Assembly (NCBI GenBank): GCA_051294375.1
Contig: JBJCIZ010000016.1
Span: forward strand, 1-64,000
From: Paraspadella gotoi
Lineage: Eukaryota; Chaetognatha
Direction: 5' to 3'
DNA length: 64,000 nt
Positions within the stretch are counted from its first letter, which is position 1, and the number at the start of each line of letters is the position of its first letter. Shown piece by piece: positions 18,901 through 31,751 of this stretch. The notes below the pieces were generated by a model. That model made no database searches, was not told the DNA's origin, and saw only the letters and a list, made by a program, of their open reading frames with translations. Made by a program: the position numbers and the translations under genes.

Positions 18901-21775
18901 CCTATCTCATACACACATCCTGATCTTCTAAAAAAACCTCCAGGTTAACGCCCTGCTCCTTCCTCTCTCTCCCTTAATTTAAAAAATTTTAAAAATTAAA
19001 AAAAAACCCATTGATTTTACCAGCGGTGATAAACCTGGTTAAATGAGTGACAAAGTAAAAAAAATGTTTTTGTCATTTTTTTCAATAGAAAATACATAAA
19101 CTATGTTAAAGAAAAATTATATAACATTATACATATAAAAAAATGACACTTGTCCTTATACACATATCCAAGGGGAAACAATCAGCTTACGATCGCCGTA
19201 TCATTTTATGCAATTGACCATAGTATAAGAAAATGGCAGTTGGTCAAAGAAAAAAATAATTTATTTTAGAGGAGTAAAAGAAAAGTCAAAAGAAAAGAAC
19301 AAAAGATTACGAATTTTAACGATATTTTCTGGTCAAAAGCACGCAAGACCATCTACTTATCAGTTAACCTTACAAAATCGAAATCGATGACATGACTTCT
19401 TTTGCTTTATCTTGAAATTTTTTTCTCCTGGAGGTCTGAGGCACCGTGGGGATGGACAGACATCGTTTTTTTACCGACAAGATTGTATTGGTGGACCGAC
19501 GGACCAACAAAGTGAACAGCCAGAATCTGCTATAAGCAGATCCGGTTAAAAATATGATTTGAATTATAAAAACATGATTTTAATAAAAAAATATAAAACC
19601 ATAAAAATATGATTCTAATTATTTTACGATTCACATTTTTATGATTCAAATTATATTTTTATGATTCGAATCATAAAAATATGATTCGAATCATAAAAAT
19701 ATGATTCGAATCATAAAAATATGATTTGAATCATAAAATTATGATTCGAATCATAAAATTTAGATTCGAATCATAAAATTTAGATTCGAATCATAAAATT
19801 TAGATTCGAATCATAAAAATATCTTTCACACCTTTTATCTCAAATTTTAATATATTAACAATTACTTTGATATCGTTTGAATATATAGAATAATAATTTA
19901 TAAGGAATAATTATATTTTTTCTTTTCAAACCTGTTCAAAATATATTTCTGAAACAAATTTATATCATTATTATAGGTCTTTTTTAAGTAATTTTTTTCA
20001 CATTTTTTCAGAACAAATCATATCTTAATCGTTCAAATGATATCATGATTCAAATCATATTTTCTCGTTTTGAACCATATTTTGCTATTTTTTAACCAAA
20101 ATATTGTTAAAATATATAATATTATACTTAATTAAAACTAAAGTTATCTATATTATCATTCCTCCAAATACTTTTTAATATTTTTAAACAGAAATTTGAA
20201 CATCAATATAAGCACTGACCTGTGGATGAAATAAATTTTGCTTTTTTGATTTTGGCTCTGTCAGCCGTATCCAAACGAGAAAACGAGAAATCATCAACTA
20301 AAAAAAATTTAAGTTTAAAAACAAAATTTCAATAACTAATTATTAATATTTTTTACTATTTATATGGTTAACACTATTCATTTATATAACATAACATAAT
20401 TTAACTTAATAACACTATTTTCTTACCTTTCGAAAGAGGGATGTGTGGGAGGAAACTACGAGAAATCGTCTCATATTTGTCCGCCCACTTTGAACTTAGG
20501 AGAGTTGCTAAAGCGGTGTTTAATGCAACGTCTCCCTGTATACGGAAGTCGTTCCAATTCTTGATGACTCGTTTAAGCGTCGTAAGAGATCTAAAAATTA
20601 AAAAAAATAAATTCAAAATATTAAAAATATCAACATATGGAGAATCCAGTATAACCATTCTCACCCCATACATTGTAGGGCCTACAATATTCACAAATAT
20701 GCTTAAAGTAAACAATATTAAAATATAACTATTGCAATCTTAAAATATATTGTACTAAGTAAAAAAGTTTTTCTTTAACAAAAACTATTAACTTAATAAA
20801 ATTCTTATTATATATTTGAATATTTCAAAAATTTTTTTTTAAAGATATGGTAAAACAAATAATCTTTTAAATTTCATACCATATTTATTAACTTACTCTT
20901 CAAGTTTCCGCAAAATTGTTTCTTGTTCCGTTGGTAAAAATTTAGTGGACGACTTGGGGCAAGGCAATCGTGAAAATAACTTTATTGTTTCTTCAGCTTG
21001 TGAAGATATGGTTCCCAGCAGCTGACGAATCATCCTCCCGTCACTCTCCTTCTGCTTTAACATCTTGTCTGAAAATGTATGAATAGTTTATTAGAAGAAT
21101 ATATGTAAATCTTTTTAGGATATTAATAAAAAAATTTAAAATAATGTGTAAAAAATTAAATATCAAAGTTACTTTCATAAAAAATAATTTGGGTTAATTT
21201 TACTTTCGCTGATCGGTGTAAGGGGGGGTTTAGGTTTAAGGTTAACAGGGTTTAGGTATAGGTAATTAGGTAATAATTTTTAATTTTTTTTTAAATAAGT
21301 ATTTTTAAGTTATTTTTCAAAAGACGCCAAAAATCTGGTCGGCGAAAGTAAAATTTTACCAATAATTTTTCCTAAATGGGGAGATAGAAGAGAGCAAAAA
21401 AGAAGGTGAAAGAATTTTTATAAATTTTACAAAAAATTATTATTCACTGAAGTACATAAAATAAAAATAAAATAATAATTTGTCCATTTTTAAGAAAATT
21501 AGAAAAACCAATATAAGTATATCAAAATTTTAAATTCAGTCAGTGAAGGTGTCATGCTACAATCCTACTACACAACAAAAATAAAGTTTATAACATAATG
21601 CTATTTTTATACAAAACTTACTGCGACATTCCAGCATTGAGTAATGAGCCTTTTTGAATCTCGGAGCGCATTCGGATTTGTTGTGAAAGTTTGAACATGC
21701 CGACTTAGCTTCATCCACCAAATTGTTTGCATGGACATTAAAATCCTTCTTTAAATTGTCAAAAATTGTCTCCAT
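6616..21775 (-). CDS. AT-hook and C2H2 zinc-finger protein (nine exons, about 650 aa)
   Basis: Exons, all GT-AG and in phase: 21622-21775, 20897-21068, 20427-20590, 20220-20297, 18031-18104, 17859-17958, 16461-17240, 9301-9420 and 6616-6926. They total 1953 nt (650 residues). Domains in order: a Cys-containing N-terminus; a helical segment from exons 2-3 (FLPTEQETILRKLEESL to LLSSKWADKY) that faintly resembles DUF4806; an acidic segment; an AT-hook (RRGRPRKRP) at the start of exon 7; an acidic EEALAGG repeat; and two C2H2 fingers in exon 9. The combination suggests a chromatin or DNA-binding nuclear protein. The exon 8 donor (GAAGGTATTA) is weak; reading through it gives a 554-residue form stopping at 9278. 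Exons 5-7 are duplicated in the next 5 kb (left copy broken). No transcript evidence is available. Confidence 0.6.
7245..7806. mobile_element. Fold-back MITE, TAAGGCGTAGT ends
   Basis: It begins AATAAGGCGTAGTGAAAG and ends ACTACGCCTTAATAA, with complementary AT-rich arms. The centre is near 7510-7580 (TTTAACCCACTTAATGAAG and its complement). It belongs to the same family as the element at 5535-6268. Confidence 0.8.
7810..8708. other. AT-rich intron sequence, nothing recognised
   Basis: This stretch lies in the predicted last intron of the AT-hook gene. No further gene, array or structured motif was found. Confidence 0.5.
8814..8857 (-). ncRNA. Type I hammerhead-ribozyme-like motif, left arm
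   Basis: Read on the minus strand: CTGATGA (8845-8851), stem II GGTTC/GAACC, GAAAC (8823-8827), then ATGTC. Stem III is the self-complementary ACATGT, which suits dimeric cleavage. Stem I pairs GCG before the core with CGT after the cleavage site. An extra A lies between CTGATGA and stem II. Confidence 0.6.
9050..9095 (+). ncRNA. Type I hammerhead-ribozyme-like motif, right arm
   Basis: CTGATGA (9057-9063), stem II GGTTC/GAACC, GAAAC (9081-9085) and ATGTC (9086-9090). A C-for-G change after the cleavage site (CCT instead of CGT) weakens stem I relative to the left arm. Confidence 0.5.
9278..9420 (-). CDS. Exon 8 of the AT-hook gene
   Basis: After the acceptor TTTTATTTTCAG the exon encodes a charged helix: KLDFEEMVKKIQIKMDEN and then DMLSRLQAFMAKEE. 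It either splices at 9301/9300 into the zinc-finger exon or runs five codons further to a TAA at 9278-9280. Both options are in phase with exon 7. Confidence 0.6.
9553..9577. other. Assembly gap of 25 N
   Basis: A fixed-length N run inside a purine-rich stretch (9520-9730). The lysine/arginine-rich open frame across it is not supported as a gene. Confidence 0.95.
10090..10150 (+). mobile_element. tRNA-like SINE head (first of two)
   Basis: The box-A-like TAGTAACATGA (10098-10108) and box-B-like GAGTTCAATCC (10137-10147) are followed by an A-rich and then GAGA-rich tail. The same motif recurs at about 15314-15380 in the right copy. Confidence 0.45.
10262..10330 (+). mobile_element. tRNA-like SINE head (second)
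   Basis: The box-A-like TAGCAAAATGA (10270-10280) and box-B-like GAGTTCAATCC (10312-10322) are followed by an A-rich tail and a GAGA tract. The same head is found at 23003-23055, where an insertion splits it from its tail. It is absent from the right copy of the duplication. Confidence 0.5.
10705..11100. repeat. Palindromic satellite ATGATTCGAATCAT, 20 bp period (left copy)
   Basis: About fifteen units of ATGATTCGAATCAT or ATGATTCAAATCAT separated by AAAAAT. The 14 bp core is a perfect palindrome. The cleaner paralogous array is at 15770-16120, and further copies lie at 19640-19830. Confidence 0.9.
11690..12260. repeat. Expanded 21 bp GC-rich minisatellite (EEALAGG codons)
   Basis: About 27 units like CTCGCCGCCCGCCAAAGCCT with many one-base indels. 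On the minus strand an intact unit encodes the seven residues EEALAGG. Arginine/proline/alanine-rich open frames on both strands here (for example 11551-12600 and 11581-12387) are shadow translations. The right copy of the duplication has only about six clean units. Confidence 0.9.
12703..12863. other. Imperfect hairpin element inside the duplication (left)
   Basis: Inverted arms (TTTTAGAGAAAAA and ATGTTTGTTGTGAA against their complements) flank a loop containing AAAACATGTCTG. It resembles the hammerhead elements, but no CTGANGA box is present. The right copy is at 17298-17460. Both are followed by GCAACAAAAAGAGAGCC, a variant of the family end. Confidence 0.7.
13690..13965 (+). mobile_element. 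Hammerhead-bearing repeat (left duplication copy)
   Basis: This contains the CAACTCTGTGTTGGGAAAC block, a CT-rich tract, a hammerhead-like stem-loop at 13818-13860 and the family end CAACGAAAAGAAAGG. The core here reads CTGAGAA after a one-base loss, so it is probably inactive. Confidence 0.6.
16461..17240 (-). CDS. Exon 7 of the AT-hook gene (AT-hook plus EEALAGG repeat)
   Basis: The exon opens with EPKRRGRPRKRP, a canonical AT-hook that binds the minor groove of AT-rich DNA. A short FYDEDDGAGP acidic stretch follows, then glycine- and acid-rich sequence, six to seven EEALAGG units, a Cys segment (GGATCATDCGG) and the acidic end SSETDEDIIFL. The donor at 16461/16460 keeps phase with exon 8. 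If unspliced, the frame stops at 16423. Confidence 0.7.
16730..16860. repeat. 21 bp minisatellite, short allele
   Basis: About six clean units inside exon 7, all in frame. Compare the roughly 27 broken units at 11690-12260. Confidence 0.9.
18300..18545 (+). mobile_element. Hammerhead-bearing repeat (right duplication copy)
   Basis: Same layout as 13690-13965. The core is intact here: TGACG, CTGAAGA (18413-18419), stem II GGCTT/AAGCC, GAAAC (18438-18442), ATGTC, CG. It ends at CAACGAAAAGAAAGG. Confidence 0.7.
18408..18451 (+). ncRNA. Type I hammerhead-ribozyme-like motif
   Basis: The CTGAAGA box satisfies CUGANGA. Stem II pairs GGCTT with AAGCC, and stem III is the palindrome ACATGT. Stem I pairs GACG before the core with CGTT after the cleavage C (three Watson-Crick pairs plus G-U). 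One unpaired A precedes stem II. Confidence 0.6.
19640..19830. repeat. ATGATTCGAATCAT satellite, third array
   Basis: About nine palindromic units at the right edge of the duplication, in the intron between exons 5 and 4 of the AT-hook gene. Confidence 0.85.
20220..21775 (-). CDS. Exons 1-4 of the AT-hook gene
   Basis: Exon 1 (21622-21775) starts METIFDNLKK and contains three Cys. Exon 2 (20897-21068) and exon 3 (20427-20590) encode the helical region with LFSRLPCPKS, ILRKLEESL, IKNWNDFRIQGDVALN and SSKWADKYETI, faintly like DUF4806. Exon 4 (20220-20297) encodes FSFSRLDTADRAKIKKAKF. Donors GTAAGT, GTAAGT, GTAAGA and GTCAGT fit the consensus. These exons are single-copy and lie outside the duplication. 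Confidence 0.65.
21191..21360. mobile_element. MITE with telomere-like interior, GCGAAAGTAAAATTTTACC ends
   Basis: The right end is GGCGAAAGTAAAATTTTACC and the left end TTAATTTTACTTTCGC is its inverted counterpart. The interior holds GGGTTTAGG-type words followed by a conserved TTTTCAAAAGACGCC. Relatives lie at 50017-50194 and 60650-60785. Confidence 0.75.
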
Positions 21776-22319
21776 GATAAAAATACCTATGCTATAAAAA
21801 CGATAAAAATTTTGTATAATTTTGTAAATTCGATATCAATTCAAAGATCAAAACAAAGCTTGTATAAATAACTTTTTGTAAAATAAATTTTTTTTACTAT
21901 GTTAACTTAACCTTCTCAAATACTAACGAACATAAATGTGACCAAACTTTAAACTGCTTTACTTTCTATTTTCAAGTAAATACAACATTCAAAAAACATT
22001 TTGTAAAACAAAAATGCAATATATTTCAACGACTTTTCGATCCAATTTTTATTAATCTAGCATTCGGAAAAACAGGTATAACGCATTGCAAACAACTTCA
22101 ATATTTCTAAACTAAAAATCATAGAATTTGAAAAAAAAATTAGTAACATTAAAAATTTTACGAGTATATAAAAGCTACTACGATTTTAAAAATAATAACA
22201 AAAAGTAAAAAAAATAAATAATGCTTTACAATATTTAAAGTTAAAAATTTTAGAAGATAAAATAAATTAAATGTGAGAGGTAAAATGTAAAAGAATATAA
22301 AGTTTAAATATCATTAAGA

Positions 22320-22400
22320 TTGTACTAAGAAAATTTGTACTAAGAAAATTTGTACTAAGAAAATTTGTACTAAGAAAATTTGTACTAAGTTAAATATAAA
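22320..22400. repeat. Short TTTGTACTAAGAAAA tandem
   Basis: Four to five head-to-tail copies of TTTGTACTAAGAAAA in otherwise unremarkable AT-rich DNA. Confidence 0.85.
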
Positions 22401-22599
22401 ATTTCATGAGTGTGTTCAAACGATTTTAATTAAAACTAAACTTGTATGAAGAAAATTTGTACAAAGAAAATAAAAAATCTTAAGGCATAAGGATCGTCGC
22501 AATCGCATAAGAAAAATCTGGATTGATGACAAATTTTGATACCAAAAAAAATGAAAATTGAGAAAAGAAAATTAATTTATAAACAGAAAGAAAAAGAAG

Positions 22600-22980
22600 A
22601 AAAGAATAAATATAAAGAAAGAATAGAAAGGAAGAAAGAATAAAGGAAGAAAGAATAAAGGAAGAAAGAATAGAAAGGAAAGAAAAAATAGAAAGGAAAG
22701 AAAAAATAAAAAGGAAAGAAAAAATAAAAAGGAAAAAAAGAATAGAAAGGAAAGAAAGAATAGAAAGGAAAGAAAGAATAGAAAGGAAAGAAAGAATAGA
22801 AAGGAAAGAAAGAATAGAAAGGAAAGAAAGAATAGAAAGGAAAGAAAGAATAGAAAGGAAAGAAAGAATAGAAAGGAAAGAAAGAATAGAAAAGAATGAA
22901 AGAATAGAAATAATAGAAAGGAAAAATAGAAAGGAAAAAAAGAATAGAAAGGAAAGAAAGAAAAATAAAAATAAAGAACG
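22600..22980 (+). repeat. Long purine tract, GAAAGAATAGAAAG repeat
   Basis: About 380 nt of almost pure A/G with regular T, period about 17. The minus-strand phenylalanine/serine/leucine-rich frames over it are low-complexity translations. Confidence 0.9.
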
Positions 22981-22989
22981 AAATAAAAA

Positions 22990-23060
22990 CCCGATGTTGC
23001 GATAGCAAAATGATAACATGCACGAATGCGATGCCTAATCTTACGAGTTCAATCCTAATT
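22990..23060 (+). mobile_element. tRNA-like SINE head, interrupted by an insertion
   Basis: TAGCAAAATGA (23003-23013) and GAGTTCAATCC (23045-23055) match the head at 10262-10330. The matching tail (TTTTTTAAAATAAAAACGC) only resumes at about 23650, after the insertion. Confidence 0.55.
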
Positions 23061-23061
23061 A

Positions 23062-23637
23062 ACGGTAGCCGACCAAATTCAAATTTTAATGAGAACAGTA
23101 TTAAACTAATCCATTATTGCTATTAATTATTGTATTAAAATATTTTTTTGCAAAAATGTTCTAAACCATGAGTAATTCGCTAATTAATATTATTATATTG
23201 CTATATAATGTCAAAAAATTTTTTTGGATATTTTAAGTTTTTTTAATTGATTCTGATAGAGCTTAAAAAGTTAAGCAAAAAATATAATAACGTTTTAAAA
23301 TTTTGATATTTTATTACTAAAAATTAGTAAAAACTGTTAAAATCATGATTTTTTAAGGTTTTTCCCAATTTTGACCAAAATATTGAAAAAAGAATTATAC
23401 TTTGTGTAGACAACTGTTTATAAGCTATCTGAATCTGCTTATAAAAATACAAATTTAAAAAAAAAATTTTGACATTTCCTATCTATAAATAAATATTTAA
23501 AAAATTAATTACTAATGCTTCTAGCCATTTTAGAAAATTTTGATCCATTGAAAGTTTTCTCAGAAATGTATGAAGTTTCATTTGGAAAGATTCCCAAATC
23601 AAACTTCTGACCCACCCCATTGACAAAGTTTGGCTCT
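23062..23637. mobile_element. 576 bp insertion with a 10 bp target-site duplication
   Basis: ATCCTAATTA stands on both sides (23052-23061 and 23638-23647), and the empty site is visible at about 10320. A diverged inverted copy begins at about 59230 (GAGCCAAACTTTATCAATGA). No coding capacity is seen, so it is a non-autonomous element of unknown class. Confidence 0.75.
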
Positions 23638-24029
23638 ATCCTAATTAAATTTTTTTAAAATAAAAACGCAGAGAGAGAGAGAGAAAAAGAGAGAGAGAGC
23701 GCGAAGCCAAATAGTTTTCGGACAAATCAGCAGAGGCAGCAGCACAGGCAGCCAGAAAAGAAAGAAAAAGAAATCCCGCCACTGCAGACTCGTTTTTTTT
23801 CGATGAAGCATAAAAAGCAGTGACTGGGGAAAAGAGAGAGAGCGAGCTACATATAATTAAAAAAGAAAAGAGAGAGAGAGAAAGAAACAAAAATAAAAGT
23901 AGAGCAAATTTGTTTGTTTTGATAAAATGTAAACAAAACATATTTAATAACTGTCCTCACCCAATTTTAGGGACCTCGATGATGAGAAGCTGTATATAAA
24001 TTTTCAGCATCATACTATGAAATTTAATC

Positions 24030-24275
24030 ATGAAAAAGGCGATCGATAAGTTAAAACGCCGACGACACAGACGACAACGACGACGACGACGCCACTTAAG
24101 TGAAAAATCACAGCAAAATCGTCGCAAACTCAAAGCGATTAATTATAACATTAATACATTCATAAACCAAATTATGCAAGCAGCTGAAGCAACAACTTTT
24201 GGTGACAATTGGTTTACTTGCTCCTTTCCTCAAAAAAAAGTTATTTCCAAGGTTGTGGCAGACACAAATGGTTGA
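24030..24275 (+). pseudogene. Short arginine-rich ORF, possible remnant of a larger gene
   Basis: 81 codons starting MKKAIDKLKRR, with a very basic N-terminus (RRHRRQRRRRRH) and then ordinary sequence ending in KVISKVVADTNG. At 24880-25155 two further short plus-strand frames (MVNAGVTISIKNRGK and a frame reading RMDEIYVDYPKIL) are separated by stops and a duplicated ATCAAGTATGTTGAAT. Together they look like a decayed gene. I do not recognise the family. Confidence 0.3.
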
Positions 24276-25794
24276 CAGAAGGCTTTAAAAACCCTTGGCC
24301 ATTTTTGGAGCAGAAACATAATTTTGCAGTTTGCTCGATTTTTTCCTATCCACAATAACCATGGAATGGAACTGCCTGGAAAAACATCCGTTTGTCTAAT
24401 CGCAATTTGAAAAAAAAATTCTTTTATTTAATAACACTATCATATTATTAGTTCTATAATCTATCAATAGAGGGAGTCATAAATTGTTATTATCGATATA
24501 AAGATTTTATTAATTTAAGCCTTATAAGGTAAAGAATAATTAAAAAATTCTTATATGATAATTTTTTTTAAATCTAAAAAAATTAATGGCTTTGGATAGA
24601 GCTCGCAAACCTGCAGAGCTTAATTAATAACTTTTTAATTTAGATGTTTGTTGAATGATAATTTTTAAAATCAAATGGTTATTAAATATAATAATTGATA
24701 CAAACAATATAATAATTATCATTTATTTAATTTAACTTTTTTACATTTTAAAAGAATCTTCTTAAACAAAAAATGATACAAATAAAGGAATATAATTTTT
24801 TTAGGGTTATTCGCGTTAGGATAAGGAATAAAAAGCAAATTTATTCCAGTGAAGAATCGAGTTTGTTACGCTTCAAAAATGGTTAACGCTGGGGTGACGA
24901 TTTCAATAAAAAATAGAGGAAAGATCCAGACTCCTCGCAGATGGATAACCGTGAGAGTTAAATACTTGAGCGCTGAGGAAATTCCAATCGAATCAAGTAT
25001 GTTGAATGCCGCGGATCAAGTATGTTGAATATATTTGAAGGCGTTACAAAGAATGGATGAAATTTACGTGGACTATCCTAAAATCCTTAACGCCAATAAA
25101 ATTTATAATATCGGAAGTATATCCGATATAAACGGGATTCAAATGGGAGTTAAATGAAAAAAATTAAATATTGTGGCCGAATTATTATTTATACATAGTG
25201 CCCTAAAATTTTGCATCCTGGAAAAGAAATTCCCAATATTTTTTTCTTTAACTTCTTTAACTTCCAGCTTGTTTTCTTTTTTATGAGCTTACTAAAGTCA
25301 TTGTGAATTTTATAAAAAGTAAATCCTTGCATTTAAAGAGGACCTTAATAGTTAAAAAATATATTTAAAAAAAAACAATAAAAATCGTTGTTGACCTTTA
25401 AAAACTGTTTTTTCCTAATTTATAAACACAAAACATAAATTCACCCTTCCTATAAGTTGCCTGTTAACGACTGAAGATGTCATGGGGTGAACTCCATAAA
25501 GAAAAAACCGTCGGAGTTTTGAAACGAATAAAATTTTCAAATCATAAATCATAACAACTTTTCAATTCACTCCCATTTAAAATCCGTAATCGAGAATAAC
25601 CTATTGACAAAAATTATTATTTGTTTTTCCCTGTTAGAATTGGTCTAAATACAGGAAGGTCCAACTCTTTTTGGAAAAAGTTGAAGTACAGCTCAAGAGC
25701 GGATTAAGATGGAAAAAAATCAAGAAACTGGACGCTTTTGTCTTTCGATCGATACCCAATATGACCAGAAAATCGCCCCATAACTGTTTATTAG

Positions 25795-26500
25795 TCGGAT
25801 CTGCTTATCAGCAGATTCCGACTCTATAATCCACCTTGTCGGTCCACCCCCACGATCTTGTTGGTCATTCACTTAGATCATGTCAGAACATCAAATTATG
25901 ATAAATTATGCCAAAAAAAGTGATGTCCCTCCATCCGTCAGTCCACTAGGGTGGAGTGATGAAAAGATTGAGCGATGGAACATATTTTTTGCTGCCTTTG
26001 TATATGTAATAAAAAATAATTAAGATATTTTTCAAAAAAAATTGCATAACAGTATCATTAATTGAATTTTCTTTATAGTAATATCTTATAAAATAATAAA
26101 ATTTTTAAATCATATTTTTTTAATTTAAGAACGTTGGATTCGCCGGAAAAAACTGAAAAACTTATGTAATATATGTTACATTATATTTTTAGGTTAAAGC
26201 TGCGAAAAATGACCAAAATGTTTCAACATATAATAGTTTCTACTACAAAATGTGAAAAAGTGGAGAAATTGACCTTTTTTTAGCATTTTTGAGGCTGAAG
26301 ACATTGAAATTTTTAATAACATACTTTATATTTTTGATCTAACTTTTTATGAAGAATCAGAATCTTTAATAAAAATTTTTTAAAAAAAGTGTGTGATTGA
26401 GCGGAATATAAAGTTTCAATGCAATCGTGCAAGAGGAAAAAAGTTTAACATTGAAAAAGAATTTATATAAATGTGAACATTGTTCTATTTAAAGTTCCTT
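25795..26500. repeat. Dispersed repeat beginning CGGATCTGCTTATCAGCAGA
   Basis: It starts with CGGATCTGCTTATCAGCAGA and continues with CTTGTCGGTCCACC, CATTCACTTAGATCATG and a TATGATAAATTATGC block. Related copies begin at 28335 and 31752. The terminal motif also occurs in reverse at about 14880-14965 and 19480-19550. The 5' motif is palindromic (TCTGCTTATCAGCAGA). Confidence 0.7.
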
Positions 26501-26863
26501 TTTCTCCCTCTCTTAGTTAAAATGATTGATTGGCTGATTGATCAGTTGATTGCAAGATTGATATATTCTTTTATTGATTTATTAAGAAATCCGTTATAAT
26601 TTTTATTTGTCTCTCTTTCTCCCTCTCTCTCTCTCGCTATTGCTCTCTCGAATCAATCAATTAACAAAAGTTGCATTCCTGCATCTTAAATTGTGAACTG
26701 ACGAATGTTAATTATAGATTTTTAATTAAAAATTTGAAATTAAAAAAATTGATAATTTCACATTTTAAATAGAAAAAATAAAATAAAAAGAAGTCTGATG
26801 ATAAAACTTTTAGCTATAATTATGTTCGTTTATAAAAATAAATCGTGATTTATACTTTTATAT

Positions 26864-26911
26864 CAGGCACCAGTCTCTTCGGAGGCGTGGGTTTGAATCT
26901 AACTGCTGTCA
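26864..26911 (+). pseudogene. 3' half of a tRNA-Leu(CAG)
   Basis: ATCAGGCACCAGTCTC resembles the anticodon loop and stem with anticodon CAG. CTTCGGAGGCGT is the tRNA-Leu long variable arm and GTGGGTTTGAATCTAAC the T arm. The D arm and 5' acceptor strand are not found upstream, so this is a truncated tRNA or a tRNA-derived repeat head. Confidence 0.55.
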
Positions 26912-26999
26912 CATTTAAGTTGACAGGGATTTCAACATGAAACCAAAGTAGATTTTATTCTGATATATAAGACAAAAAAAGACGGTGTAAGAATTTGAG

Positions 27000-27200
27000 G
27001 CAGAATGAATCAGTACCGAAATAAGTATTTATATAGAGCAAAGGGATCATTGACACGGGCTAGTTTACCCGATGGCATGAAGCTCATCTTGTGATTGGTC
27101 GGTTCACTTGGTGGTTCTTCCACTGAGAGAGTCGAATCCAGATTCCGGTGGATTCTACCCGAGTCACGGATCCGATTCCATTCTTGTTCTGATTCCATTT
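27000..27200 (-). promoter_or_regulatory. TATA/CCAAT promoter-like repeat copy
   Basis: On the minus strand: GACTCGGGTAGAATCCACCG, an inverted-CCAAT region (GACCAATCAC), CTCTATATAAATAC and then TTCATTCTGCCT. The same order occurs on the plus strand at 52550-52745. The shared layout suggests a mobile promoter such as part of an LTR. AATAAA follows about 60 bp downstream (about 26950). The 62-codon frame over it is probably accidental. Confidence 0.45.
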
Positions 27201-27516
27201 GTGATGGTATAAAAATTAAAATTTTGAAAATTAAATATAGATGGTTTCATTAGAATAAAATTACAATTTTAAATAACCCTAATAACGAATAATCATATCT
27301 AAATTTTCACCTTCATAAAAAATTTTGAAAATATTTAGTTGTATAAAAATAAATTATCTTGCTCAAGCCTCAACAGTTGGTATATTAAAAATCTTGGAAT
27401 ACCATGAGACCAAAAATGAATTATAATTGCTGTACCAAAAATAAACCAAAAAATAAAAAAAAATTTAAGAACACTATTCAGAGGGATGTTAAATTTAGAA
27501 ACTAAACATAAAAAAT

Positions 27517-31180
<3,664 letters not shown>

Positions 31181-31504
31181 TATATAACTAAACAAAATTT
31201 TTTAAAGAAATATAAAAAAATTTGAATTCAATCCAAAACTGGTCAAAAAGAACAAATATATATAACATATATAATATATATAACATGATCCAAGCTCTAT
31301 TATGAGCGCAAAATATTATAAGTATCATATAATATTTGTTGTAATATTTATGATATTATTATAAATAACAAAAAAAAGGTAAACGGACAGCAAAAAAATT
31401 ATTCTAGTTCAATAATGAATTTTAATACACAAAAAAATTTGCATTACAGTTTTATTTTATAAAATTGTGATAATGTAAGCAAATGTTTAGGAGAAAAATA
31501 ATAA

Positions 31505-31700
31505 CCCAAGCTTTATGAAATTAGTACAACCAATAGAAAAATTATCCATTCGGTCATTCTCAGGCTTTGGTGGTTTAAGGCCTCCATCACTTTAAAAAGA
31601 TAATGACATAGCAGGTTCCTGCAAGCTTACAATACTCTCTCATAGTCTTGTTTATTCACTCCCAGAGTACCTCGCTTCCCTATAGATTATAAATTTATTC
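31505..31700 (+). repeat. Partial copy of the GGCTTTGGTGGTTTAAGGCC dispersed repeat
   Basis: It contains AAATTAGTACAACCAAT, GGCTTTGGTGGTTTAAGGCC, ATAGCAGGTTCCTGCAAGCT and CCTCGCTTCCCTATAG. These landmarks occur in the same order as in the full copies at 43266-43536 and 52924-53190. It is truncated at the right end. Confidence 0.8.
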
Positions 31701-31751
31701 CCTATATATTTCTGAAAAATTTTAAGTTTTTTATAACTAATTAATTTTTAT

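Larger units (their letters stand above)
15090..19660. repeat. Right copy of the 5 kb tandem duplication
   Basis: Parallel to 9749-15080 and with fewer indels. It carries the open versions of exons 5-7. Its palindromic satellite (15770-16120) is regular and its minisatellite short. This copy looks like the functional or better-polished version. Confidence 0.85.

Noticed and set aside
22480-23023. Two overlapping Phe/Ser/Leu-rich minus-strand frames of 148-179 codons
   Set aside because: They are translations of a purine tract. There is no domain, and the repeat explains the amino-acid pattern.
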